Shown in pieces: positions 1 to 4,832 of a DNA stretch of 11,111 bases. The stretch lies in NCBI GenBank assembly GCA_002727895.1, contig PBUO01000118.1, positions 1 to 11,111 of the forward strand, written 5' to 3'. Made by a program: the position numbers and the translations under genes. A model generated the notes under the pieces. The model did no database searches. It saw only the letters and a program-made list of their open reading frames with translations, and was not told where the DNA came from. How positions within the stretch are numbered: position 1 is the stretch's first letter; each line of letters starts with the position of its first letter. Source of the stretch: Acidimicrobiaceae bacterium (GTDB taxonomy: Bacteria > Actinomycetota > Acidimicrobiia > Acidimicrobiales > MedAcidi-G1).

Positions 1-823
1 AGAAGCAGTTGTCGCCGGCCACCAGGTCGTCGGTGGTCAGCACCCGGTCCAGGTCGTAGCCGGCGGCCACCGCCTCGCTTCGCTCCGCCTCGTTGCGCGG
101 CCACAGCCGCCCCTGGATGACGCCGCCCATGCACTTGAGCGCGGCGGCCGAGATGACCCCCTCCGGCGTCCCGCCGATGCCGAACAGCACGTCGGCACCG
201 GAGTCCGGCCAGGCCGTCGAGATGGCGCCCGCCACGTCACCATCGGGGATGAGACGGATGCGGGCACCGGCGGCCCGGACCTCGGCGATCAGGTCGTTGT
301 GTCGGTCCCGGTCCAGGATCACCGCGGTGAGGTCGCGGACGTCCTCGTTCTTGGCCTTGGCGATGCGCTGCAGGTTCTCGGTGGGTGACACCGAGATATC
401 GATGACCTCGGCGCAGTCGGGGCCGACGGCGATCTTCTCCATGTACACGCACGGGCCCGGGTCGTACATGGTGCCCCGGTCGCTGACCGCGATCACCGCG
501 ATGGCGTTGGCCCGCCCCAGCGAGGTCAGGGTGGTGCCGTCGATGGGATCCACGGCGATGTCGGCGGCCGGCGGCAGGCCGTTGCCGATGTTCTCGCCGT
601 TGTAGAGCATCGGCGCCTCGTCCTTCTCGCCCTCGCCGATGACGACGATGCCGTCCATGGTGACGGTGTCCAGCACATGGCGCATGGCGTCCACCGCGGC
701 GCCGTCGGCGCCCTCCTTGTCGCCCCGGCCCATCCACCTGGAAGCGGCCAGCGCGGCGGCCTCGGTGACCCGGCAGAGGTCGAGGGCGAGGTTGCGGTCG
801 GGAACCTGAGCGTCATCCGTCAT
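1..823 (-). CDS. glpX: Fructose-1,6-bisphosphatase class II (GlpX), partial, runs off left edge
   Basis: GlpX hydrolyses fructose 1,6-bisphosphate to fructose 6-phosphate in the cytoplasm (gluconeogenesis); in many actinobacteria it is the main FBPase. Translation from the ATG at 823 gives 274 residues open to the window edge; E. coli GlpX is about 336 aa, so roughly 50-60 C-terminal residues are missing. Visible family motifs are GEGEKDEAPM (63-72), metal/phosphate-binding DPIDGTT (92-98), YDPGP (120-124) and FGIGGTPEGV (214-223), all in the expected order with no disruption. The start is supported by the N-terminus (MTDDAQVPDRNLALDL) and by a TAGGTT -10-like box 8 nt upstream. No Shine-Dalgarno is seen, so the mRNA is probably leaderless or nearly so. 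It is divergent from the zinc-ribbon gene at 892 across 68 bp. Identification is secure; an inositol-monophosphatase-type enzyme is the only related alternative. Confidence 0.97.
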   Translation of the reverse strand, partial: MTDDAQVPDRNLALDLCRVTEAAALAASRWMGRGDKEGADGAAVDAMRHVLDTVTMDGIVVIGEGEKDEAPMLYNGENIGNGLPPAADIAVDPIDGTTLTSLGRANAIAVIAVSDRGTMYDPGPCVYMEKIAVGPDCAEVIDISVSPTENLQRIAKAKNEDVRDLTAVILDRDRHNDLIAEVRAAGARIRLIPDGDVAGAISTAWPDSGADVLFGIGGTPEGVISAAALKCMGGVIQGRLWPRNEAERSEAVAAGYDLDRVLTTDDLVAGDNCF

Positions 824-831
824 GGGTCGGG

Positions 832-837
832 AACCTA
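832..837 (-). promoter_or_regulatory. Putative -10 box (TAGGTT) of glpX
   Basis: On the minus strand TAGGTT matches the TANNNT actinobacterial -10 pattern and ends 8 nt before the glpX ATG, so transcription would begin at or within a couple of bases of the start codon. No clear -35 hexamer is visible. Inferred from position and consensus only. Confidence 0.45.
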
Positions 838-879
838 CCCCCGCGTGGTTCGGGACGCGGGACCCGACGAGAGCGGTGG

Positions 880-885
880 CACACT
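880..885 (+). promoter_or_regulatory. Putative -10 box (CACACT), leaderless promoter of the gene at 892
   Basis: CACACT has A at position 2 and T at position 6 of a -10 hexamer and is separated from the ATG at 892 by exactly 6 nt (GCGGCC), placing transcription start at the start codon. No Shine-Dalgarno precedes this gene. It is the weakest match on its own, supported by the same geometry at other starts in the window. Confidence 0.4.
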
Positions 886-891
886 GCGGCC

Positions 892-1680
892 ATGGCTTGG
901 TGCTTCCAGTGTGGGATCGGCTACGCCCCCGGCGTCGAGGACTGCGTCGAGTGTGGGGTGGCCCTCGTCGACGAAGCGCCGACCGACGCCGCCGAGGTGG
1001 GTGCGGCCGACGAGGACCAACTGGCCTACGAACTGCACGAGTGGGCCGGCGAGGCCCGTCGCATCCTGGACCAGGACCTGGCGTCGGCCGGGATCGCCCA
1101 TGCCTGGCAGGGGGCGACGCTGGTGGTGCGGGCCGCCGACGAGGAGGCGGTCGACCGGGCCGTGGAGTCGGCCGCCGAGGCCGGCGGACCGGCGTTGGAC
1201 CCCGATGCCGAGACGGTGGCCTACGAGGTTGACGGCTGGGCGGCCGACGAGCAGTCGGCGTTCAGCGACCTGCTGGTCCGCCTGGGCATCCCCCACGAGT
1301 TCGACGCCGAGGGCGACCTGGTGGTGCGGGCCGCCGACGAGGAGGCGGTCGAGTCGGCGCTGGACGCCTTCCAGGCCGGCGCCGACGAGCGTCCGGAGCT
1401 GGAGGGCCTGGACGCCAACGGCCTGCTGTCCGACGTGTTCGTGGCCTGCGACCGGCTGCGTCGCGACGCCCGCGACCTGACCGGGATCGAATCGCTGGTT
1501 GCCCTGGCCCCGGTCCTGGCCGGCCACCGACCGCCGTTCGGGATCGACGGACGCCTGTGGGACGCCCTGGGCGGGCAGGTCGCGGCGCTGGTCGCCCTGC
1601 TGGGCACCGGCGACGCCGACCCGTCGGAGGTGTCGGCCGAGGCCGGCCAGCTGGCCGAGGTGCTCCGTCACCTGACCTAG
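892..1680 (+). CDS. Zinc-ribbon protein with two tandem DUF2007-like repeats
   Basis: The protein has 262 aa. The N-terminus carries a CX2C-X10-CX2C zinc-ribbon-like motif (Cys4, Cys7, Cys18, Cys21). Two repeats of about 55 residues follow (roughly 40-95 and 106-160), each a helix, a stretch like AGIAHAW/LGIPHEF, then LVVRAADEEAVxxAL. This resembles DUF2007-type 'putative signal transducing' domains, in which short sandwich domains end in a similar LVV...AADxE segment. The C-terminal third (about 165-262) is helical, with no motif I recognise and no membrane segment. It is very acidic in the first two thirds. Function is unknown; a metal-binding or protein-binding adaptor role is only a guess. 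ATG 892 is chosen because the Cys pairs begin at residue 4 and a -10-like box lies 6 nt upstream. A longer open frame on the opposite strand (835-1758) is a codon-bias shadow. Confidence 0.88.
   Translation: MAWCFQCGIGYAPGVEDCVECGVALVDEAPTDAAEVGAADEDQLAYELHEWAGEARRILDQDLASAGIAHAWQGATLVVRAADEEAVDRAVESAAEAGGPALDPDAETVAYEVDGWAADEQSAFSDLLVRLGIPHEFDAEGDLVVRAADEEAVESALDAFQAGADERPELEGLDANGLLSDVFVACDRLRRDARDLTGIESLVALAPVLAGHRPPFGIDGRLWDALGGQVAALVALLGTGDADPSEVSAEAGQLAEVLRHLT
1120..1352 (+). repeat. 35-bp perfect in-frame direct repeat (1120-1154 and 1318-1352)
   Basis: The same 35 bases occur at 1120-1154 and 1318-1352, 198 bp (66 codons) apart, encoding LVVRAADEEAVE/D in both domain repeats of the zinc-ribbon gene. 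Identity is perfect at DNA level, including wobble positions, while the surrounding repeat sequence has diverged. This implies recent duplication or gene conversion between the repeats. Confidence 0.9.
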
Positions 1681-1706
1681 GGCCACCTCACGGAGGGCCA
1701 CCTCAC
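1679..1706 (+). repeat. Tandem 13-bp direct repeat at the stop codon (15-bp period)
   Basis: AGGGCCACCTCAC occurs at 1679-1691 and again at 1694-1706, separated by 2 bp. The first copy begins inside the TAG stop (1678-1680) of the zinc-ribbon gene. It could be a slippage product or a tandem binding site upstream of the lipoprotein gene. There is no other support for a function. Confidence 0.7.
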
Positions 1707-1752
1707 CCAGCCGACCTGCCGGGGGCGCGGCCTTCGGGCGGGTGTGGCGTGC

Positions 1753-1758
1753 GACCAT
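1753..1758 (+). promoter_or_regulatory. Putative -10 box (GACCAT) for the lipoprotein gene
   Basis: GACCAT (A2, T6) lies exactly 6 nt (CGGAGC) before the GTG at 1765, the same geometry as other leaderless starts here. It favours GTG 1765 over the in-frame GTG at 1744, which would lie upstream of the predicted transcription start. Confidence 0.35.
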
Positions 1759-1764
1759 CGGAGC

Positions 1765-2454
1765 GTGCCGGTCGTCCTCCTCTTCCTTCTCGGGGCGTCG
1801 ATGGTCTCATGCGCCGGGTCGTCGGACCCCGCCGGCCGACCGGAGCCCACTGGCGTCGTGGTCGCCCTGTGGGTCGCCTCGGCGGTGGAGGAGACGCGGG
1901 GACGGATCGGCGCGGAGTTTCTGGGTCCGAGCGACCACCGCTGCGCGGCCCGGGTGGCGGTGCGCGAGGCCGGGCCCGAGGCGGCGTACGACGCGTGGAT
2001 GGGATGGGCCGATCCGGCGACCGACGAGGCCGTTGACCGGGCGCTGTCCGCCGCCTACGAGGCCTGCCTGGACCGTGAGGTCGTGGCCGACTGGGTGGCC
2101 GACTTGCTGGTCGGGCAGCGGCGCTTCGTGTTCGCCTGCTGGGAGGGACTGTCCTGTCGGAACGCCCTGCCGACTGTCGACGAGTACGGGTGCATCGCTG
2201 GGCGGATGGTGACCGAGCAGGGCGTGCGGGGCGTGGTCGGCCTACCGGCCGGTGTTGGCGGCCCACTGGACGAAATGGGACGGGCCCTTGGCTCCGTCGC
2301 CTCGGAGTGCCTGATAGCCCGCTTCGACCCCTGCGGTCGATCGGGCTCCCTATTTCCTGGCAGTTCCCGTCAGCCTGAGAGTCCTCGTCAGCCAGAGAGG
2401 AAGTCGGCCAGGCCCTGCATGCCGGCCGTGAAGATGCCGTTGCCGATCACGTGA
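1765..2454 (+). CDS. Probable secreted lipoprotein, unknown function, with run-on C-terminus
   Basis: From GTG 1765 the protein has 229 aa. It opens with a short hydrophobic stretch, PVVLLFLLGASMVSC (2-16), whose Cys16 could be the lipid-modified residue of a lipobox, followed by a Ser/Asp/Pro-rich linker. That suggests an outer-face membrane-anchored protein. The mature part has helical segments with spaced cysteines (for example YEACLD, FACWEG, LSCRNA, YGCIAG, SECLIA, FDPC), consistent with disulfides. It is not a family I recognise. GTG 1744 would add MACDHRS, giving a positively charged n-region; the leaderless -10 geometry favours 1765. Third-position G/C bias collapses after about base 2336 (codons such as CTA TTT CCT AGT CCT CGT), so the last roughly 39 residues are probably read-through past a lost or shifted native stop. 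The tail overlaps the opposite-strand remnant at 2388. Confidence 0.72.
   Translation: MPVVLLFLLGASMVSCAGSSDPAGRPEPTGVVVALWVASAVEETRGRIGAEFLGPSDHRCAARVAVREAGPEAAYDAWMGWADPATDEAVDRALSAAYEACLDREVVADWVADLLVGQRRFVFACWEGLSCRNALPTVDEYGCIAGRMVTEQGVRGVVGLPAGVGGPLDEMGRALGSVASECLIARFDPCGRSGSLFPGSSRQPESPRQPERKSARPCMPAVKMPLPIT
2368..2399 (+). repeat. Short imperfect tandem repeat, 18-bp period
   Basis: CGTCAGCCTGAGAG (2368-2381) and CGTCAGCCAGAGAG (2386-2399) differ at one base and are spaced 18 bp apart. They sit in the low-bias tail of the lipoprotein frame (encoding RQPES/RQPER) and straddle the stop codon of the minus-strand remnant. Confidence 0.6.
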
Positions 2455-2522
2455 TCCATCTTCCCGGCCAACTCCGGGTCGCAGTCGAACCACGCCGTCC
2501 ACTCCGACAGGGTGGCGTCGCC
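2388..2522 (-). pseudogene. C-terminal remnant of an unidentified gene
   Basis: The minus-strand reading ending at the TGA at 2388-2390 gives a protein-like C-terminus including ELAGKMDHVIGNGIF and MQGLADFLSG. Between 2388 and 2522 nearly all wobble bases of this frame are G or C (2 A/T in 44 codons), while the antiparallel aligned plus frame has about 20 A/T at its wobble position, so this strand carried the coding signal. The frame stays open to 2630, but the wobble signature stops near 2522 and there is no convincing start or body upstream. An ATG at 2588 exists without promoter or Shine-Dalgarno. I read it as the tail of a gene whose 5' part has been replaced. A tiny 66-residue functional protein from ATG 2588 is possible but less likely. 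The family is not recognised. Confidence 0.45.
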
Positions 2523-2627
2523 GACCGGTGGGACGGGATCACCGTCGACGTGCTCGGGGCGTCGTGCCCGGCCGAACGCCACGCCCACGCCGTCTACGAC
2601 CCGGAGAACCTGCGGCCCCGTTCCTGA
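2523..2627 (+). pseudogene. C-terminal remnant of a second unidentified gene
   Basis: The plus-strand frame ending at the TGA at 2625-2627 encodes a protein-like stretch (DRWDGITVDVLGAS, then HAHAVYDPENLRPRS). From about 2523 onward this frame has G/C at 32 of 34 wobble positions. Upstream of 2523 the same frame loses the bias and reads as Arg/Pro-rich antisense of the minus-strand remnant. There is no plausible start codon at the boundary. It therefore looks like the last 34 codons of a gene whose 5' part was lost at the same junction that truncated the minus-strand neighbour. Family not recognised. Confidence 0.4.
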
Positions 2628-2659
2628 CCGCTAACACCGGGGCCGCTGCTTGCGGACAC

Positions 2660-2673
2660 CCCCCCCACGGGGG
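2660..2673. other. C8/G5 hairpin in the gap before the 2747 gene
   Basis: The 119-bp gap 2628-2746 contains a run of eight C (2659-2666) then AC and five G (2669-2673). CCCCC (2660-2664) can pair with GGGGG (2669-2673) around a CCAC loop. No T-tract follows, so this is not a canonical intrinsic terminator. The C8 tract is a candidate slippage or sequencing-error site. Nothing else was recognised in the gap apart from the Shine-Dalgarno sequence at its end. Confidence 0.35.
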
Positions 2674-2730
2674 AGGATCGGCTGCGGCGGGCGGGACGGT
2701 CCCGGTTGCCATCCGAGTTGCCGAGCAGGC

Positions 2731-2739
2731 GGGAAGGGG
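2731..2739 (+). promoter_or_regulatory. Shine-Dalgarno sequence (GGGAAGGGG) for the gene at 2747
   Basis: A purine-rich GGGAAGGGG ends 7 nt before ATG 2747. It decides the start: the same frame is open upstream to 2528, but the upstream part translates to low-complexity Arg/Pro/Ala sequence. Confidence 0.6.
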
Positions 2740-2746
2740 CGGGACC

Positions 2747-3040
2747 ATGCGGTTCATCCAGATCATCGAGTCCGAGGGCGACGCGACCCAGGAACTGGCT
2801 GACGTCCAGGGCTACGCCGAGATGGCGAGGGGCGACGACACCGTGAAGGTCGAGCGGGTCACCGTGTGCAGTGACCGGAACCGGCCCGGGGTCGTCGTCA
2901 GCATTGCCGAGTTCGCCTCGTGGGAGTCGGCCAAGCAGAACGACGAGCACGAGATCACCCAAGAGGCCTCCGAGGCGGCCCCTGACGGCACCACGTATCG
3001 GGACCTCGACGTCCACGGCGTGGTGGAGATCGGCGACTAG
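2747..3040 (+). CDS. Small dimeric alpha/beta-barrel (ABM-like) protein
   Basis: The protein has 97 aa and no signal peptide or membrane segment. The pattern is a first strand MRFIQIIE, a central block NRPGVVVSIAEFASWESA (46-63), KQNDEHEITQE (63-73) and a final strand YRDLDVHGVVEI (84-95). This fits a family of about 95-residue actinobacterial proteins of the antibiotic-biosynthesis-monooxygenase-like / dimeric ferredoxin-like fold, where a 'F-S-x-E-x-A-x-x-N' helix and a closing 'F/Y-x-N/D-L-D-V' strand recur. Such proteins usually act as small dimers; the substrate, if any, is unknown and no catalytic residue can be named from sequence. The start is set by a good Shine-Dalgarno, in contrast to the leaderless genes nearby. 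It ends 27 bp from the convergent desaturase stop. Confidence 0.85.
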   Translation: MRFIQIIESEGDATQELADVQGYAEMARGDDTVKVERVTVCSDRNRPGVVVSIAEFASWESAKQNDEHEITQEASEAAPDGTTYRDLDVHGVVEIGD

Positions 3041-3056
3041 CAGGGCCCCTCTGCTG

Positions 3057-3069
3057 GAGCCCCGGGCTC
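3057..3069. terminator. Inverted repeat between convergent genes
   Basis: GAGCCC (3057-3062) and GGGCTC (3064-3069) form a near-perfect palindrome around one C in the 27-bp convergent gap, reaching into the desaturase stop codon. A stable loop would require opening inner pairs and there is no T-tract on either side. A bidirectional termination role is plausible from position only. Confidence 0.25.
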
Positions 3070-4090
3070 AGGTGGTGGCCGGTTCGGTGGCTGGCGTGCC
3101 GGAGCTCAGGGCCCGCCACAGCGACCGGTAGGTGGGCCACTCCAGATCGCCCACGTACCCGTCCTCGGCCAGCGCGGCGTGCAGCCGCGGAAGGTTCCGG
3201 TATGGCACGGTCATGTCGGCGTGGTGGGCCAGGTGGTACCCGACGCCGAACGGCACCATCAGGGCCCGAGCCAGCGGTCCCTGTCGCACGTGGTGGGTGG
3301 TGCGCCGCCGGTCGTCGGAGCGGGTCATCCCCCCGTGCTCGGCGATGGCCCGGAGGCGGTTGAGTCCCTGGTACAGGGTGGCCCACGGCAGGGCCCACAG
3401 CCACAGGTACAGCCAGGGCTGGCCGGCCAGCCAGAAGGCGGCCAGCACTAGGCCCTGGCCGAGTAGGAACCGGTAGGTGAGGCGCCGGTGGCGGACCTGG
3501 CCAAGGCGCCGGAAACGGGGCCGCACGATGCGGTACGCCGACACGCCGGTCAGGTCGCGGCGGTGCTTGCGGCGCATCGACGCCGCGCTGATCGGGTACT
3601 GCGAGTAGAGCAGGAAGTCCGGTTCCTTCGGCCCGAACTCGTCGCGATGGTGGTGGATGTGGCCGATGCGGTAGCCGTGGCCACCGGTGCCGAAGGTCAG
3701 CCAGCCCACCAGGTTGATGCCCACCAGGTCGTTGAGGCGACGGTTGGAGAACAGGGTCCGGTGGGCGGCCTCGTGGTGGAGGATGAACAGCCGGTTCTGG
3801 ACCACCGGCATCACGAGAAAGGCCATCACCCAGGCCACGGGATGCGCCAGGACCACCGCGGCGCCCACCACGACGGCCGGGGAGGCCACCGAGACCAGAG
3901 CGGCCAGGCCGTTGCGGACGTCGTCGACCTTCCGGAGCTCGGCGCGGAACGCGCCCTTCGGGCGGCCGTCGGGGTGGAGGCGGTCGCTGCCGGCGAAGGG
4001 TGGCGGTGCTGGCGCCATGCCGCCGGTCATCGACGCCACGGCGGCGCTATGGCCTGCCTCAGCTGACTGTGCCCGGTCCGGCGCCTCCAT
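3068..4090 (-). CDS. Membrane fatty acid desaturase family protein (di-iron, three His boxes)
   Basis: The protein has 340 aa. It is an integral-membrane di-iron oxygenase of the fatty-acid-desaturase superfamily, expected to introduce a double bond or hydroxylate a lipid acyl chain with O2 and an electron donor. The His boxes are in order: HHEAAH (105-110), HIHHH (144-148) and HLAHH (286-290), with an additional EHGG (251-254) typical of these enzymes before box 3. Hydrophobic segments lie around 61-95, 122-137 and 205-240. The spacing and the box 3 context (HxxHH-x-DMTVPYRNLPRLH) match bacterial desaturases or carotenoid-type hydroxylases; the substrate cannot be told. The frame is open upstream to 4228, but ATG 4090 is chosen because a consensus TACGAT -10 box lies exactly 6 nt before it. 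The N-terminal 45 residues are Ala/Pro-rich and probably disordered. It is divergent from the hydrolase gene over 60 bp; no ferredoxin partner is in the window. Confidence 0.92.
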   Translation of the reverse strand: MEAPDRAQSAEAGHSAAVASMTGGMAPAPPPFAGSDRLHPDGRPKGAFRAELRKVDDVRNGLAALVSVASPAVVVGAAVVLAHPVAWVMAFLVMPVVQNRLFILHHEAAHRTLFSNRRLNDLVGINLVGWLTFGTGGHGYRIGHIHHHRDEFGPKEPDFLLYSQYPISAASMRRKHRRDLTGVSAYRIVRPRFRRLGQVRHRRLTYRFLLGQGLVLAAFWLAGQPWLYLWLWALPWATLYQGLNRLRAIAEHGGMTRSDDRRRTTHHVRQGPLARALMVPFGVGYHLAHHADMTVPYRNLPRLHAALAEDGYVGDLEWPTYRSLWRALSSGTPATEPATT

Positions 4091-4096
4091 GAACCA

Positions 4097-4102
4097 ATCG
4101 TA
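4097..4102 (-). promoter_or_regulatory. -10 box (TACGAT), leaderless promoter of the desaturase gene
   Basis: TACGAT on the minus strand is a good TANNNT match, followed by TGGTTC (6 nt) and then the ATG at 4090. Transcription would start at the A of the ATG. It is the best of the leaderless promoters seen here and fixes the start codon choice. Confidence 0.6.
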
Positions 4103-4138
4103 CTGACGGCGCGTCTCCCGGGCCGGGTCGCGGCGACC

Positions 4139-4144
4139 TACCCT
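4139..4144 (+). promoter_or_regulatory. -10 box (TACCCT), leaderless promoter of the hydrolase gene
   Basis: TACCCT matches TANNNT and is separated by CGGCCG (6 nt) from GTG 4151. With the minus-strand box at 4097 it makes a compact divergent promoter pair in a 60-bp gap, which may couple control of the two genes. Confidence 0.55.
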
Positions 4145-4150
4145 CGGCCG

Positions 4151-4741
4151 GTGCCCGCCTCCCGCCCTCCTGACGGCCCAGTCTCCGGCGTGCTGCTGAC
4201 CCCCGGTTCGGGCAGCGACCGCGACCACCCGGGGCTGGTGGCCCTCGAGGAGCGCCTGTCTCCCCTCCCGGTCGAACGCATGGACTTCGGCTACCGGACG
4301 GCCGGGCGACGGTTCCCCGACCGGGCCCCCGTGCTCCTCGGGGAGGTGCGCGACGGGGTGGCCCGCATGGCCGACGAGCGGGGCGTCGACCCCGCTCGAC
4401 TCGTCGTGGGCGGGCGGAGCATGGGTGGTCGGATGTGCTCGATGGCCGTGGCCGAGGGCCTCCCGGCCGCCGGCCTAGTCCTCGTCTGCTACCCACTTCA
4501 TCCCCCGAAGAAGCCCGAGAACCTCCGCGTCGACCACTTCGGCGACCTGCACGTGCCCTGCCTGTTCGTGTCCGGCGACCGCGACGAGTTCGGTGCCCCC
4601 GACGAGTTCGACGCCCACCTGGGGGCCATCCCCGGCCCGGTCACTGTGGTCCGCCTGCCCGGTAAGCGCCACGACCTGCGGGGCGCCGACGAGGCGGTGT
4701 GCGACGCGGTTGCCGACTGGCTGGCGGGCCTCCACGTTTGA
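4151..4741 (+). CDS. Alpha/beta hydrolase, KANL3/Tex30 (dienelactone-hydrolase-like) type
   Basis: The protein has 196 aa, starts at GTG, is cytosolic and has no signal peptide. The order of elements is that of a compact alpha/beta hydrolase. An opening strand and oxyanion-hole loop (LLTPGSGSDRDHP, 15-27) comes first, then FGYRTAGRR (46-54), where KANL3/Tex30-like proteins have a similar aromatic-Y/R patch. The nucleophile elbow GGRSMGG (87-93) carries Ser90. YPLHPP (114-119) precedes FVSGDRDEFG (139-148), which contributes the acid residue (Asp143 or Asp145), and GKRHDL (171-176) supplies His174. All three catalytic residues are therefore present. About 200 residues is normal for this family, which lacks a lid domain. 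Physiological substrate unknown. GTG 4151 is supported by a TACCCT box 6 nt upstream and absence of any Shine-Dalgarno. Divergent from the desaturase, so a joint role in lipid metabolism is possible but unproven. Confidence 0.88.
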   Translation: MPASRPPDGPVSGVLLTPGSGSDRDHPGLVALEERLSPLPVERMDFGYRTAGRRFPDRAPVLLGEVRDGVARMADERGVDPARLVVGGRSMGGRMCSMAVAEGLPAAGLVLVCYPLHPPKKPENLRVDHFGDLHVPCLFVSGDRDEFGAPDEFDAHLGAIPGPVTVVRLPGKRHDLRGADEAVCDAVADWLAGLHV

Positions 4742-4795
4742 GTTCGCGGGTTTTCGTCGGGCCCCCGGAGGCGGCTAGACAACGGGGATCGTCAG

Positions 4796-4813
4796 GGGTC
4801 CCGAAGGGGACCC
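4796..4813 (+). promoter_or_regulatory. 7-bp hairpin in the leader of the hydroxylase operon
   Basis: GGGTCCC (4796-4802) and GGGACCC (4807-4813) form a perfect G/C-rich stem around a GAAG loop, ending 3 nt before the Shine-Dalgarno region of the first operon gene. No T-tract follows, so it is not an intrinsic terminator. It could be an operator for a dimeric regulator or an RNA element affecting translation or stability. The rest of the 91-bp gap (4742-4832) shows only a weak TAGACA hexamer at 4776 as a possible -10. Confidence 0.4.
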
Positions 4814-4815
4814 GC

Positions 4816-4825
4816 GGAGAGGGAG
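4816..4825 (+). promoter_or_regulatory. Shine-Dalgarno region of the FAD-subunit gene
   Basis: GGAGAGGGAG ends 7 nt before ATG 4833. This operon is therefore translated from a leadered mRNA, unlike glpX, the desaturase gene and murA. Confidence 0.65.
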
Positions 4826-4832
4826 ACGCCAG

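Noticed and set aside
677..1480. 267-codon plus-strand frame spanning the glpX start and the zinc-ribbon gene
   Set aside because: It crosses a divergent promoter region and two well-supported genes in other frames; the translation is Arg/Pro/Thr-rich low complexity.
835..1758. 307-codon open frame on the minus strand, antisense to the zinc-ribbon gene
   Set aside because: The plus-strand product has a zinc ribbon and clear domain repeats with strong wobble bias. The minus frame is its shadow in G/C-rich DNA, rich in Val/Gly/His/Gln, with no motif or ribosome site.
2376..2381. CTGAGA reminiscent of a TPP riboswitch core
   Set aside because: The matching second conserved block and the three-way junction pairing are not present nearby, and no thiamine gene follows.
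3488..4066. 192-codon plus-strand frame inside the desaturase gene
   Set aside because: Antisense of three intact histidine boxes; His/Val/Gly-rich composition is explained by the complement of the real codons.
4091..4228. 46-residue N-terminal extension of the desaturase
   Set aside because: It would run through the promoter region into the divergent hydrolase gene and is Arg/Gly-rich; the TACGAT box 6 nt before ATG 4090 fits better.
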